Shown here: one piece after another, positions 34,829-44,265 of the stretch
Layout: each line of letters begins with the position of its first letter
Position numbering within the stretch: position 1 is the stretch's first letter
Assembly: GCA_902620585.1 (NCBI GenBank)
Contig: CACNJC010000010.1
Coordinates: 1-46,772 of the forward strand
Source of the DNA: an uncultured Pelagibacteraceae bacterium
Lineage (GTDB): Bacteria > Pseudomonadota > Alphaproteobacteria > Pelagibacterales > Pelagibacteraceae
DNA: 46,772 nt
Direction of reading: 5' to 3'
The notes under the pieces: model-generated
Database searches by the model: none
What the model was told of the DNA's origin: nothing
What the model saw: the letters and a program-made list of their open reading frames with translations, nothing else
Made by a program: the position numbers and the translations under genes

Positions 34829-35973
34829 TTTATTCTTTTATACAGATTTATTGCATATCTGTCAGTCATGCCAGCTATAAAGTCACAAATTGATCTATCA
34901 ATATTTGATTTATCATACTTACTAACATTTATATATCGCTTTGGATTTTTTTTAATAGATATAAATAATCTATTAATAATTTTTTTTCCTAAATTTGTAT
35001 TATTTCTTACCTTTTTATGGAAATACATTTTTTTTCTTAAAAAACTTTTAATTTTTTTATCAAATACTTTCATTTTTTTTGAAAAATTTACAATTGGATA
35101 TTTTGAATTATATACATCCTCTAACTTTTTTATTTTATATTTTTCTAAATTATTTTGAGTTGTAATAATAATATCTTTTACCATTTCATTAATTACTTCT
35201 CTAATAATTTGTCTTATAATTAAATCAATTGAGAATTTCTTTAGTTTCTTTTTATGTTTATTAATAATATTTTTAAGAACAGGAATATGTTCTAAATCAT
35301 TAAGTATAAATAAGTTTGACTTCAAACCATCCTCAAGATCATGGCTGTTATAAGCAATATCATCTGATATTGAGGCTATTTGAGCTTCCAGTGATGGACT
35401 AAATAAAAATTTAATCTTATTTTTAAAATAATTTTTTCCTAAAATTTTATTATATCTTTTAAGATTTTTAATTGGTCCATTATGTTTTAAAAGTCCATCA
35501 AGAGTTTCCAACGTTAAATTAAGTCCTTTGAATTCATAGTATCTGTTTTCTAAGAATAGAATTGTTCTAATTGTTTGAATATTGTGATCAAAACCTCCAA
35601 ATTTTTTCATACATTTGTTAAGCGCTTCCTCACCGGCATGACCAAAAGGAGTATGTCCTAGATCATGTGCTAAACTTAAAGTTTCGCATAAGTCTTCATT
35701 TAAATTAAAATATTTGGATAGTGTTCTTGCAATTTGAGCTACTTCTAATGAATGTGTGATTCTAGTTCTATAATGATCTCCTGAAGTATTAACAAATACT
35801 TGAGTTTTATGTTTTAATCTTCGAAATGCAGTAGAATGTATTATTCTATCTCTATCTCTTTGAAAGTCTGACCTTAAATCATTTTTTTTTTCTTTAAAAA
35901 ACCTCCCTTTTGATTTCAATGGTACAGCTAGTTTGGATAATAAATGGATTGATTTTTTTTGCATGCTTACCAT
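34825..35973 (-). CDS. dgt: dGTPase-like HD-domain triphosphohydrolase
   Basis: Cleaves dNTPs to nucleoside and triphosphate; 382 residues. HD-domain ligands: His in RITHSLEVAQIARTL, the HD pair in LAHDLGHTPFGHAGEEAL near residue 100, and Asp in SISDDIAYNSHDLEDGL. The N-terminal RSDFQRDRDRIIHSTAFRRLKHKTQVF block is typical of the dGTPase-like group. The frame has ATGs at 35973 and 35964; a TATAAT box at 35983-35978 would start transcripts near 35971, which favours the second. Encoded divergently to erpA. Confidence 0.93.
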   Translation of the reverse strand: MVSMQKKSIHLLSKLAVPLKSKGRFFKEKKNDLRSDFQRDRDRIIHSTAFRRLKHKTQVFVNTSGDHYRTRITHSLEVAQIARTLSKYFNLNEDLCETLSLAHDLGHTPFGHAGEEALNKCMKKFGGFDHNIQTIRTILFLENRYYEFKGLNLTLETLDGLLKHNGPIKNLKRYNKILGKNYFKNKIKFLFSPSLEAQIASISDDIAYNSHDLEDGLKSNLFILNDLEHIPVLKNIINKHKKKLKKFSIDLIIRQIIREVINEMVKDIIITTQNNLEKYKIKKLEDVYNSKYPIVNFSKKMKVFDKKIKSFLRKKMYFHKKVRNNTNLGKKIINRLFISIKKNPKRYINVSKYDKSNIDRSICDFIAGMTDRYAINLYKRIK

Positions 35974-35995
35974 ATAGATTATATACTAGATAATT
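35974..35995. promoter_or_regulatory. Compact divergent promoter region dgt/erpA
   Basis: Only 22 bp separate the two ATGs. The minus strand has a perfect TATAAT (35983-35978) and the plus strand TATACT (35982-35987). Predicted starts fall at about 35971 for dgt and 35994 for erpA, so the erpA mRNA would be leaderless or nearly so. The -10 boxes overlap, so the two promoters may compete. Inferred from consensus match. Confidence 0.4.
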
Positions 35996-36310
35996 ATGGA
36001 AAAAAAATTAGAATTTACTAATAGAGCTAAAAGTCAGATACTAAAAATCACGAAAACTGAAGCTAAAAAATATTTTAGGATTGCGGTTCAGGGTGGTGGT
36101 TGTTCTGGATTTAAATATGAGTTTAGCTTCGATGATAAACTAGAAAAAGATGATGTTTTATTCGATCAAACAATTATAGACAAGTCTTCATTAGACATTA
36201 TTGCGGGATCAACGGTAGATTTTAAAGAAGAGCTAATTGGGCAGTCTTTTGTGATAAATAATCCTAAAGCTTCAGCTTCATGTGGTTGTGGATTATCTTT
36301 TTCAGTTTAA
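35996..36310 (+). CDS. erpA: A-type iron-sulfur carrier protein (ErpA/IscA family)
   Basis: Carries Fe-S clusters to target enzymes; 104 residues, standard length. The three conserved cysteines are Cys36 (GGGCSGFKY), Cys96 and Cys98 (SASCGCGLSFSV). ErpA is favoured over IscA or SufA because the gene stands alone with xthA, away from isc/suf genes, as in other Alphaproteobacteria. Stop and next start overlap by 1 nt (TAATG). Confidence 0.92.
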   Translation: MEKKLEFTNRAKSQILKITKTEAKKYFRIAVQGGGCSGFKYEFSFDDKLEKDDVLFDQTIIDKSSLDIIAGSTVDFKEELIGQSFVINNPKASASCGCGLSFSV

Positions 36311-37086
36311 TGAAAATAATATCTTGGAATGTAAATTCAGTAAGAGCTAGAATAAATAACATTTTAAATTATATTAAAGAAATAAAGCCAGATATTTTGC
36401 TTCTTCAAGAAATTAAAACTCAAGACGAGAATTTCCCTTATAATGAATTTAAAAATTTAGGATATTTAACTTATGTATATGGTCAAAAAAGTTATAATGG
36501 GGTAGCAATTATATCAAAAATAGAGGTCAAAAATATTTCTAAGAATTTTATTAAAGATAGTCTAAATCAGTCGAGAATAATTACTGGAGAAATCCAAGTT
36601 AAAAAAAAGAAAATAGAGCTAATTAATATTTACGTACCTAATGGCAATCCAATAGAAACGGCTAAATATGATTATAAAAAAGATTGGTTAAAAAAATTTA
36701 TTTTAGGAATTAAAAAAAAACTCTCAAAAAATTCAAACTTATTAATAGCAGGAGATTTTAATATTATACCAGAGGAAATAGATGTTTATGATTTTAAAAG
36801 ATATGAAAATGATGCTCTTGGCAAATTAGAAATAAGAAAAAAATTCCGTGAATTATTAAATTTAGGTTTCAAAGATATTTTTCGACTTAAAAATAAAGAG
36901 AAACAAGAATATACTTTTTGGGACTATTTCGCCGGTTCGTGGCAAAAAAATTATGGCATGAGAATTGATCATTTTCTTTTATCAAATAGTTTAATAGAAA
37001 ATATTAAGTCTATTAGAATTAATAAGAATCCTAGATCAAAAATTAAACCTTCTGATCATACTCCTGTTGAATTAGAAATTATTTAG
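36310..37086 (+). CDS. xthA: Exodeoxyribonuclease III / AP endonuclease
   Basis: Base-excision repair enzyme of 258 residues that nicks at abasic sites and trims 3' ends. Motifs: MKIISWNVNSVRARI (residues 1-15), LLLQEIKTQ with the metal-binding Glu, GVAIISK, NIYVPNG, LIAGDFNIIPEEIDV, RIDHFLLS and the final SDHTPVE with the catalytic His. The frame opens at 36280 inside erpA, but the ATG at 36310 matches the family N-terminus exactly. The 3' end overlaps the convergent manC-type gene by 8 nt. Confidence 0.96.
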   Translation: MKIISWNVNSVRARINNILNYIKEIKPDILLLQEIKTQDENFPYNEFKNLGYLTYVYGQKSYNGVAIISKIEVKNISKNFIKDSLNQSRIITGEIQVKKKKIELINIYVPNGNPIETAKYDYKKDWLKKFILGIKKKLSKNSNLLIAGDFNIIPEEIDVYDFKRYENDALGKLEIRKKFRELLNLGFKDIFRLKNKEKQEYTFWDYFAGSWQKNYGMRIDHFLLSNSLIENIKSIRINKNPRSKIKPSDHTPVELEII

Positions 37087-38281
37087 TACGACCATAAATA
37101 TCAGAATATCGAATAATATCGGTTTCTTTTAAAATTGAGCCGAGTTGGACTTCCATTATTTTTACTATTTTTTTGCTTGGATTTTGGATTCTGTGTATTG
37201 CTCCTTTAGGTATAAAAATTGTTTCGTATGGTTTTTTTAAAAAAAATTTTTTGTTTAAAATAATTTTTGGAACTCCCTGTGTAATAACCCAGTGCTCAGA
37301 TCTATGAAAGTGTTTCTGTAAACTCAATATACCTTTTGGCTTTACATTTAATTCTTTTATTAAAAAATTGTTCCCAGTATATAAGTTTGTATAACTGCCC
37401 CAAGGCCTATAATGAATATTTTTTTTGATAAAATATTTCATCTTGTTTTTTTTAAACATTAAGAGAATTTCTTTCCAGCTACCTAGATCTGACCATGGTA
37501 TATTTAATTTAATTGCATTTATCTTATTTGTCTTTTCTAAGATAGCATAATCAAAAGATTTTGACGGATTTTTAATAAATGATTTTCTATTTAGATAATA
37601 AATATTATTTTTAAATTTACTATTTTTAACTGCTTTTAAGGAATTTCTATAAATTTTTTTTTGGTATTTTTTAAAATTAAATATTAATGAGTCTTTTCTT
37701 ATAAGAAACATTCCTGAATTCCAATAGCCTCCTTTTTTAATAATTATTTTGGCTTTTTCTTGTTTAGGTTTTTCAATAAATCTATAAACTTGATTTAAAT
37801 TTTCTTTTTTTTTAGTAATAAAATATCCAAATTGGTCAGAAATTGAACTTGGTTTAATACCAAAAATGAAAATATTTTTATTATTAAGAAATTTTTTATG
37901 TCTTTTTATTTCTTTATTAAATTTACTTACTTTTTCAAGTAAATGATCTGAGGATAAAAATATTATTGGTTGTTTTTCTGGAATATCCTTAATTAAAGTT
38001 GATGATAAAATAGCAGGCGCTGTATTTTTTTTTACTGGTTCTAACACTATCCTGTATCTTTTAATTTTATATTTTTTTAGGATTTTTTTAATATCTTTTA
38101 GATAACCCAGGTTTGTACTGATAATTGGGTAATCAAATATGGAATTTTTTACTCTTTCTAAAGTTTTACCTAATAATGTCCATCCACCGAAATCTATAAA
38201 TTGTTTGGCTTGATGTTTTTTTATACCAGGCCAAAGTCTTGTTCCAGCACCTCCACATAAAATAACTGGTCTAATTTTCAT
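37079..38281 (-). CDS. Mannose-1-phosphate guanylyltransferase / mannose-6-phosphate isomerase
   Basis: Bifunctional-type enzyme (ManC/AlgA/XanB family) of 400 residues that makes GDP-mannose for surface polysaccharides. The N-terminal nucleotidyltransferase domain starts RPVILCGGAGTRLWPG (residues 4-19) with AKQFIDFGG following; RFIEKPKQEKA and GGYWNSGMFLI lie mid-domain. The C-terminal cupin isomerase domain keeps its metal-ligand cluster SLQKHFHRSEHWVITQG and PKGAIHRIQNPS. It is about 70 residues shorter than the usual 470, mainly in the linker. It shares 1 nt with ilvD, so it is co-transcribed with valS-ilvD although unrelated in pathway. Confidence 0.88.
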   Translation of the reverse strand: MKIRPVILCGGAGTRLWPGIKKHQAKQFIDFGGWTLLGKTLERVKNSIFDYPIISTNLGYLKDIKKILKKYKIKRYRIVLEPVKKNTAPAILSSTLIKDIPEKQPIIFLSSDHLLEKVSKFNKEIKRHKKFLNNKNIFIFGIKPSSISDQFGYFITKKKENLNQVYRFIEKPKQEKAKIIIKKGGYWNSGMFLIRKDSLIFNFKKYQKKIYRNSLKAVKNSKFKNNIYYLNRKSFIKNPSKSFDYAILEKTNKINAIKLNIPWSDLGSWKEILLMFKKNKMKYFIKKNIHYRPWGSYTNLYTGNNFLIKELNVKPKGILSLQKHFHRSEHWVITQGVPKIILNKKFFLKKPYETIFIPKGAIHRIQNPSKKIVKIMEVQLGSILKETDIIRYSDIYGRTK

Positions 38282-39999
38282 TAAATTTTTGAATAATCTT
38301 TAACTTCTTTTTTCTTACCTGGGTGAGTTGGTGCTCCTAGATATGCAGGCCCAACTGTCTGAGCATATTTCCATAATGTTCCTGAACCAAATTGTGATTT
38401 TTTTGCTTTCCATTTTTTTTTTCTAGATAACAACTGAGCTTTAGTTAATCTTACATTTATTGTTCCTTTTTTTGCATCTATATCTATTTTATCTCCATTT
38501 TTTAACAATGCTATTGGACCTCCTAATGCGGCCTCTGGACCGACGTGTCCTACACAAAAACCTCTTGTTGCTCCAGAAAATCTGCCATCAGTGATTAATG
38601 CAACCTTTTCTCCTTTTCCTTGACCGTATATTGCTCCTGTAGTCGATAGCATCTCACGCATACCTGGTCCTCCTCTGGGTCCTTCATACCTAATTATAAT
38701 TACATCTCCATCTTTGTATTTTTTAGATTGTACTGCTTTCATTGCATCTTCTTCATTGTCAAAGCATCTTGCTTTGCCAGTAAATTGCAATTTCTTTAAT
38801 CCAGCAATTTTTACTATTGCTCCATCAGGAGCTAAATTTCCTTTCAAGCCTACGACTCCTCCATCTGGTGATAATGGATTGTTGTATTTCCTCAAAACTT
38901 TTTGATTTATATTAAATTCTACATTCGTTAAATTTTCTTTCATAGTTTTTCCAGTAACTGTCATACATTCACCATGAATAAAACCACCGTCGTATAATGT
39001 CTTCAGCAACATTGGAACACCTCCAGCTTCCCACATATCTTTGGCAACATATTTTCCACCCGGTTTTAAGTCTGCAAGATAAGGAGTTTTTTTAAATATT
39101 TTTGCTACATCCATTAAATCAAATTTAACTCCAATTTCGTTTGCTAATGCTGGTAGATGAAGCGCAGCGTTAGTAGATCCTCCAGTTGCTGCTACAATTG
39201 TTGCGGCATTTTCTAAAGCTTTCTTTGTAACTATATCTCTTGGTTTAATTCTTTTTTCTAATAAGTTCATTACTGTTTCGCCACTTTTAAAAGCATACTT
39301 ATCTCTTTCTTCATATGGAGCTGGTGTCCCTGCTGAATAAGGCAATGCTAAACCAATGGCCTCGGATACACATGCCATGGTATTAGCTGTAAACTGTCCT
39401 CCACATGCACCCGCACTTGGGCATGCAACTAATTCTAATTCTCTCAACTCTTCTGATGACATTTTTCCTGAAGAATGTTTTCCAACTGCTTCGAACACGT
39501 CAACAACAGTAACGTCTTTACCTTTAAATTTTCCTGGCAATATTGATCCACCATAAATGAAAACACTTGGAACATTTAATCTTAACATTGACATCATTAG
39601 CCCTGGTAATGATTTATCACAACCAGCTATACCAACTAATGCATCATAGCAATGACCTCTAACAGTTAACTCTGCTGAATCAGCTATGACTTCTCTTGAA
39701 ATCAATGAAGATTTCATTCCTTCATGTCCCATAGCAATACCGTCAGTTACAGTTATTGTGCAAAATTCCCTCGGAGTACCGCCTGACTGTTTAACTCCCT
39801 TTTTAACTGATTGAGCTTGTCTCATTAAAGCTGTATTGCATGGAGCTGCTTCATTCCAAGTTGAAACTACTCCAACAAAAGGTTTAGCAACGTCTTCCTC
39901 TGTTTCACCCATTGCATAATAAAAAGATCTATGAGGAGCCCTATCTGGACCTAAAGAAGTGTGACGGCTAGGTAGTTTTTTCTTATCAATTTTAGACAT
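38281..39999 (-). CDS. ilvD: Dihydroxy-acid dehydratase
   Basis: Fe-S enzyme of valine/isoleucine synthesis that converts 2,3-dihydroxy-3-methyl acids to 2-oxo acids; 572 residues. Cluster cysteines are present in [11 protein letters not shown] (near residue 54), [12 protein letters not shown] (near 128) and [16 protein letters not shown] (near 199). [21 protein letters not shown] marks the C-terminal part. Codon and residue use are less Lys/Asn-rich than in its neighbours, as expected of a highly expressed, conserved enzyme. It follows valS by 2 nt, pairing valine synthesis with valine tRNA charging. Confidence 0.97.
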   Translation of the reverse strand: MSKIDKKKLPSRHTSLGPDRAPHRSFYYAMGETEEDVAKPFVGVVSTWNEAAPCNTALMRQAQSVKKGVKQSGGTPREFCTITVTDGIAMGHEGMKSSLISREVIADSAELTVRGHCYDALVGIAGCDKSLPGLMMSMLRLNVPSVFIYGGSILPGKFKGKDVTVVDVFEAVGKHSSGKMSSEELRELELVACPSAGACGGQFTANTMACVSEAIGLALPYSAGTPAPYEERDKYAFKSGETVMNLLEKRIKPRDIVTKKALENAATIVAATGGSTNAALHLPALANEIGVKFDLMDVAKIFKKTPYLADLKPGGKYVAKDMWEAGGVPMLLKTLYDGGFIHGECMTVTGKTMKENLTNVEFNINQKVLRKYNNPLSPDGGVVGLKGNLAPDGAIVKIAGLKKLQFTGKARCFDNEEDAMKAVQSKKYKDGDVIIIRYEGPRGGPGMREMLSTTGAIYGQGKGEKVALITDGRFSGATRGFCVGHVGPEAALGGPIALLKNGDKIDIDAKKGTINVRLTKAQLLSRKKKWKAKKSQFGSGTLWKYAQTVGPAYLGAPTHPGKKKEVKDYSKI

Positions 40000-40001
40000 T
40001 T

Positions 40002-42650
40002 TTAATTAATACTAGATACAATACTTCTTAATTTTTCATCTTCAATAGTTAATTCTTTTACTAAATTTTTATCATTTTTAACAATTTCTTTAGGGGCATT
40101 AGTCGTATATGCCTTATTTTTCAGCTTCTTATTGAGGGCAGAAATTTGCTTATTTATACTTTCTATTTTTTGCAATATTCTTTCCTTCTGAGACACTAAA
40201 TCTACATCTTCATTAAATTTAAGGGAAATTTTTTCTTTTAAAACTAAAATATCTATAGAATTTTTATTGTTAATTTTACTTTTGATAACACTGTTTACAC
40301 GTCCAACTTGTTTAACAAGACTAAGGTTTTTATTAACTATTTTTTTAATATTTCCCGATTTTTCATAAAAGGAAATATCACAAAAAAGTTTTGGTGTAAT
40401 TTTTAATTCAGCTTTTGTAGATCTAATTGTAGAAATTAATTCAATTAAATTATTTATATCAATTTGATTTTTAGTAAATTTGCTTATCTTTTTATAATCG
40501 GGCCAATTAGACGAAATTAAATATTCTTTAAAGATCTTTTTATAACCATTAGAAAACCATAATGACTCGGTAAAAAAAGGAATAAATGGGTGAAGAATTT
40601 TAAGTATATTTGCCATCATAAATGAAGAGAAAAATTTTGCTTCTTTAATTTCATCTTTATTTTTAGAATTCAATATTGGTTTTAAAAACTCTAAGTACCA
40701 ATCACAATAAGAATGCCAAACAAATTGGTATACGTGTTTAGCAGCTTCATCAAATCTAAAAATTTCAATACTTTTAGTGACTATATTTTGTGTTTTGATA
40801 AATTCACTAAATATCCAATGATTTATTGAAAGTTTTACTAAATTAAGATTTATTTTTTTATCTAATTTACAATTATTAAGTCTTAAAAAATTATTTGCAT
40901 TCCATATTTTTGTCATAAAGTTTCTATTACCTGTAATTCTATCTTTTGATAATTTCACATCTCTCCCTGGAGATGCCATTGAAATTAATGTGAACCTTAA
41001 ACTATCAGCTCCAAACTCGTTTATTAGCTCTATTGGATCAACTACATTTCCTTTAGACTTTGACATTTTTTGACCCTTTTCATCCCTTACAAGTGCATGA
41101 ACATATACTTTTTTAAATGGAGTATTTTTCTTAAAATAATTTCCCATCATTAACATTCTTGCTACCCAGAAGAAAATGATGTCGAAACCAGTTACAAGAA
41201 CTGATGTAGGATAAAATTTATCTAACTCTTTGGTTTTGGCTGGCCAACCAAGTGTTGCAAAAGGCCATAACGCAGACGAAAACCATGTATCTAAAACGTC
41301 AGTTTCCTGTCTTAATTTAAATTTTTTATTTTTATTTTTTTTCTTAGCTAGGAATTGTGCGTCTTTTTCATTTTCAGCAACAAAGATATTACCACTATTG
41401 TCGTACCATGCGGGTATTCTATGACCCCACCAAATTTGTCGTGAAATACACCAAGGCTCAATATCATTCATCCATTGAAAAAAAGTTTTAGACCAATTAT
41501 TTGGAAAAAACGAAGTTTTTCCATCTTTAACTATCTTAATTGGTTTTTTTGATAATTTTTTTGCATCTACAAACCACTGTTCTGTTAATAGAGGTTCTAT
41601 TATTGAGTTTGACCTATCTCCATATGGAACCTTATTTTTAATGTTTTCGATTTTTACCAGATTACCTTTTTCCTTTAGTTTTTTAATTAAAAGTTTTCTT
41701 GCTTCAAATCTATCTAAGCCATAAAATTCTTTTATTCCATTTTTATTAATTTTACCGTTTTTTTCAAAAATATTAATTAGTGCCAATTTATTTCTTTTAC
41801 CAACTGCATAGTCATTAAAATCGTGGGCCGGGGTGATTTTAACTGCACCCGAACCTTGTTCTGGATCAGCATAATGATCAGTAATTATCTTAATTCTTCT
41901 ATTAACGATTGGGATTAAAACAAATTTTCCAATTAAATTAGTATACCTTTTGTCTTTAGGGTTTACTGCAATAGCGGTGTCTCCCATCATAGTTTCTGGT
42001 CTGGTAGTCGCAATAGTAATTTTTTGATCAGAGTTCTCTATTGAATAATCGATATAATATAATTGGGATTGAACTTCTTTTTGTATTACTTCTAAGTCAG
42101 AAATTGCTGTTTGAAGCTGAGTATCCCAATTAACTAATTTTTTATCCTTATAAATTAACTTATTATTATAAAGGTCTACAAAAACTTTCAATACAGCCTT
42201 AGATAAATCCTTATCCATTGTAAATCTAGTTCTGGACCAGTCACAAGAACAACCAAGTTTTTTAAGTTGATCTAAAATTATTTCACCAGACTCTTTTTTC
42301 CAATCCCAAACTTTTTTTATAAAATTTTCTCTTCCTAAATCTTTTTTGCTAATTCCTTCTTGTAGTAAGTTTTTCTCGACAACAGCCTGTGTTGCAATTC
42401 CTGCGTGGTCTGTTCCTGGCTGCCATAACGTTTCAAGACCCTTCATTCTATTAAATCTAACAAGAACATCTTGCAGACTATTGTTTAAAGCATGGCCCAT
42501 ATGTAACCTGCCAGTTACGTTGGGAGGTGGAATCACAATTGAAAAACTCTTATTTAATTTACTTTTACGAGGTTTGAATAACCCATTTTTTATCCAGAAA
42601 TCTGAGATTATTTTCTCTTGTTCTATATGATTGTATTTTTTAAATTCCAT
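40002..42650 (-). CDS. valS: Valyl-tRNA synthetase
   Basis: Class I synthetase of 882 residues. HIGH-type motif in [18 protein letters not shown] near residue 45, the CP1 editing domain with [17 protein letters not shown] and [14 protein letters not shown], the KMSKS loop [14 protein letters not shown] near residue 535, and a C-terminal coiled coil (residues 815-880, [18 protein letters not shown]) that contacts the tRNA. Promoter-like TATATT at 42672-42667 precedes the ATG. Confidence 0.97.
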   Translation of the reverse strand: MEFKKYNHIEQEKIISDFWIKNGLFKPRKSKLNKSFSIVIPPPNVTGRLHMGHALNNSLQDVLVRFNRMKGLETLWQPGTDHAGIATQAVVEKNLLQEGISKKDLGRENFIKKVWDWKKESGEIILDQLKKLGCSCDWSRTRFTMDKDLSKAVLKVFVDLYNNKLIYKDKKLVNWDTQLQTAISDLEVIQKEVQSQLYYIDYSIENSDQKITIATTRPETMMGDTAIAVNPKDKRYTNLIGKFVLIPIVNRRIKIITDHYADPEQGSGAVKITPAHDFNDYAVGKRNKLALINIFEKNGKINKNGIKEFYGLDRFEARKLLIKKLKEKGNLVKIENIKNKVPYGDRSNSIIEPLLTEQWFVDAKKLSKKPIKIVKDGKTSFFPNNWSKTFFQWMNDIEPWCISRQIWWGHRIPAWYDNSGNIFVAENEKDAQFLAKKKNKNKKFKLRQETDVLDTWFSSALWPFATLGWPAKTKELDKFYPTSVLVTGFDIIFFWVARMLMMGNYFKKNTPFKKVYVHALVRDEKGQKMSKSKGNVVDPIELINEFGADSLRFTLISMASPGRDVKLSKDRITGNRNFMTKIWNANNFLRLNNCKLDKKINLNLVKLSINHWIFSEFIKTQNIVTKSIEIFRFDEAAKHVYQFVWHSYCDWYLEFLKPILNSKNKDEIKEAKFFSSFMMANILKILHPFIPFFTESLWFSNGYKKIFKEYLISSNWPDYKKISKFTKNQIDINNLIELISTIRSTKAELKITPKLFCDISFYEKSGNIKKIVNKNLSLVKQVGRVNSVIKSKINNKNSIDILVLKEKISLKFNEDVDLVSQKERILQKIESINKQISALNKKLKNKAYTTNAPKEIVKNDKNLVKELTIEDEKLRSIVSSIN

Positions 42651-42666
42651 TTTTTTGAATATTTAC

Positions 42667-42672
42667 AATATA
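42667..42672 (-). promoter_or_regulatory. Possible -10 box of the valS-ilvD operon
   Basis: TATATT on the minus strand, about 17 nt ahead of the valS ATG. No convincing -35 hexamer is seen in the 80-bp gap (42651-42730), which also ends the sulfotransferase gene. Weak evidence. Confidence 0.25.
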
Positions 42673-42730
42673 GTTTATATCAAAAGAATAAAAACCTAAA
42701 AGCGATAGATTAAATTAATTTAAAAAATTG

Positions 42731-43702
42731 TTATTTAATCAGACTTTTATCTTTAAAAGTGACATAAAGATCTTTTGTTTTTTCGTACATATTATCCGAA
42801 AAATTAATATTAATTTCATTTTTATTAAGATTTTTAATGTAATCAAAATTGTGATCTTTGACTTTATCTAAGTTAATTTTATTTAATAAAACTCTCAGAT
42901 AATTTGGATTTACAAGTTCTTCATATATAACAAAAATACAATTTTTATGAGACGAATATTTGTTAAATAATAATTCATAAAATAAAAACCATTGTTCTAA
43001 CCAATAATTGATTTTATTTTGATCATGAAAATTTATTGGTTGATGCCAGGACTTATGGTTTAAACCAAATTCATTATGACCTAGATAATTCATATATCTT
43101 AAAATAAATTTATCTTTTTTTTGTAATTTACTAAAACGCAAATGTTGATTTAGTAAAGAATATGCATGTTGTAGTGGTTCTCTAATAGGAATTAGAAAAA
43201 TAGAATTAGGTAATATTGAGTTTATTAAATTAATTCTTTTATAATTCAGATTATTTTTGCTTAGATATTTAAATTTTTTTTTTGAAAATAGAATTAATTG
43301 AAGATAATTCAATAATTCATTTTTGATAAACTTTTCATCATTTTTAAAAAAAATTTCATCTAAAGCTTCAGGACTATTGATATCATAAGTAATACCATCA
43401 CCATGTAGCCTTTCTTTTTTTAAAATATTTTCTTTATTAAATAAATTAGAAAAATTTGGTGAGAGTACGAAAGGCATGTTTTTATATGTTAAAGATGCAT
43501 GCTGATTAAATGAATAAATAAAATTCAAAATGCTAGTTGTGCCTGATCTTGGTAGACCTGATATAAAAATATGTAATTGATTTTTGATATCATTATTTTT
43601 TAAATAAAAAAACTTTTCAAATTCAAATAAAGATTTGTTAATAAATTTGTTGCCAAGAACAATATCGTGAAACAATTTTTGAATAAAATTATAATTTTGC
43701 AT
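42731..43702 (-). CDS. Sulfotransferase family protein (PAPS-dependent type)
   Basis: Protein of 323 residues with the sulfotransferase fold marks. The 5'-phosphosulfate loop FISGLPRSGTTSILNF lies at residues 46-61 (P-loop 49-56). The 3'-phosphate segment SIFLIPIREPLQHAYSLLNQ, about residues 168-187, holds the Arg and Ser expected to bind the PAPS 3'-phosphate. Family knowledge says these enzymes move sulfuryl from PAPS to hydroxyls or amines of glycans, lipids or small molecules; the acceptor is unknown. No signal peptide or TM helix, so cytosolic. It is the last of four overlapping genes (14-nt overlap) headed by an arylsulfotransferase-family gene, with an APS-kinase-like gene upstream. 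Confidence 0.82.
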   Translation of the reverse strand: MQNYNFIQKLFHDIVLGNKFINKSLFEFEKFFYLKNNDIKNQLHIFISGLPRSGTTSILNFIYSFNQHASLTYKNMPFVLSPNFSNLFNKENILKKERLHGDGITYDINSPEALDEIFFKNDEKFIKNELLNYLQLILFSKKKFKYLSKNNLNYKRINLINSILPNSIFLIPIREPLQHAYSLLNQHLRFSKLQKKDKFILRYMNYLGHNEFGLNHKSWHQPINFHDQNKINYWLEQWFLFYELLFNKYSSHKNCIFVIYEELVNPNYLRVLLNKINLDKVKDHNFDYIKNLNKNEININFSDNMYEKTKDLYVTFKDKSLIK

Positions 43703-44054
43703 TAACTTTTTTTCTAATTTGATGATATATTATAAAAATTAAACTAACCTCAATTAAGCCAATAAAAGATAATACTAAATCTAAGAACGGCCTTGATAAG
43801 GAGCTTAAAAACATCGTTATAATAAGTATTATAAAGATTATCAAAAGTATTTTCAAAGATGTTGTGAATAATGACTTCGCATAACTTAAAATTTTTTTTT
43901 CTTTTTCTAAATCGGATGTATTTTTCAAGTAAAATAAATTGATTATTTTTTTTAATATTTTTAGATTTGATTTTAAAATATCTTTAAGTTTAGAAAATTT
44001 CAAAAATTCATAAACAAAAATTGTAAAACAGATAAGTAATATATGATTAATCAA
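43689..44054 (-). CDS. Three-helix membrane protein of the sulfotransferase operon, unknown function
   Basis: Unrecognised protein of 121 residues. Hydrophobic segments at residues 4-20, 67-86 and 90-111; between the first two is a Lys-rich amphipathic region (22-61), perhaps a cytosolic coiled coil. No catalytic motif. The start appears to be TTG at 44054, overlapping the previous gene by 8 nt; there is no ATG before residue 81, so the start is uncertain by a few codons. It overlaps the sulfotransferase gene by 14 nt. Tight coupling on both sides argues for a role in the same process, possibly an anchor or transport subunit (inference). Confidence 0.65.
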   Translation of the reverse strand: MINHILLICFTIFVYEFLKFSKLKDILKSNLKILKKIINLFYLKNTSDLEKEKKILSYAKSLFTTSLKILLIIFIILIITMFLSSLSRPFLDLVLSFIGLIEVSLIFIIYHQIRKKVNAKL

Positions 44055-44265
44055 TTTTATTTTGACTTTTTTCTTTAATTTCTTTTTTTTTTTTTAATAA
44101 TCTTTTAATAGGAAACCATATTAATCCTAAAATAGCGGCAAAAATTGCAATTATTATTCCTATAGTTGCAGCTATGACTCCTCCACCTACGCCGGGACCT
44201 AAATAGGCAATTGATGGAGTATTCATATTTAAAATTAAAAATATAATTAAAGCTAATTTATACAT
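44047..44265 (-). CDS. Small YLGPG-motif membrane protein, unknown function
   Basis: Protein of 72 residues: signal-like N-terminus (residues 3-20, ending SIA), then YLGPGVGGG (21-29), a long hydrophobic helix (30-51), and a strongly basic tail (KRLLKKKKEIKEKSQ). The layout of signal peptide, glycine-rich motif at the mature N-terminus, TM helix and Lys cluster resembles small bacterial proteins with YIDPG or YLGPG motifs found near envelope-polymer genes; that parallel is from memory and not a family assignment. It overlaps the arylsulfotransferase-like gene by 13 nt and the next gene by 8 nt. Confidence 0.7.
   Translation of the reverse strand: MYKLALIIFLILNMNTPSIAYLGPGVGGGVIAATIGIIIAIFAAILGLIWFPIKRLLKKKKEIKEKSQNKID

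Noticed and set aside
34868-35158. Plus-strand 96-codon ORF rich in Phe/Leu/Ile
   Set aside because: Antisense shadow of the dgt gene; Lys-rich AT-rich genes give hydrophobic ORFs on the opposite strand.
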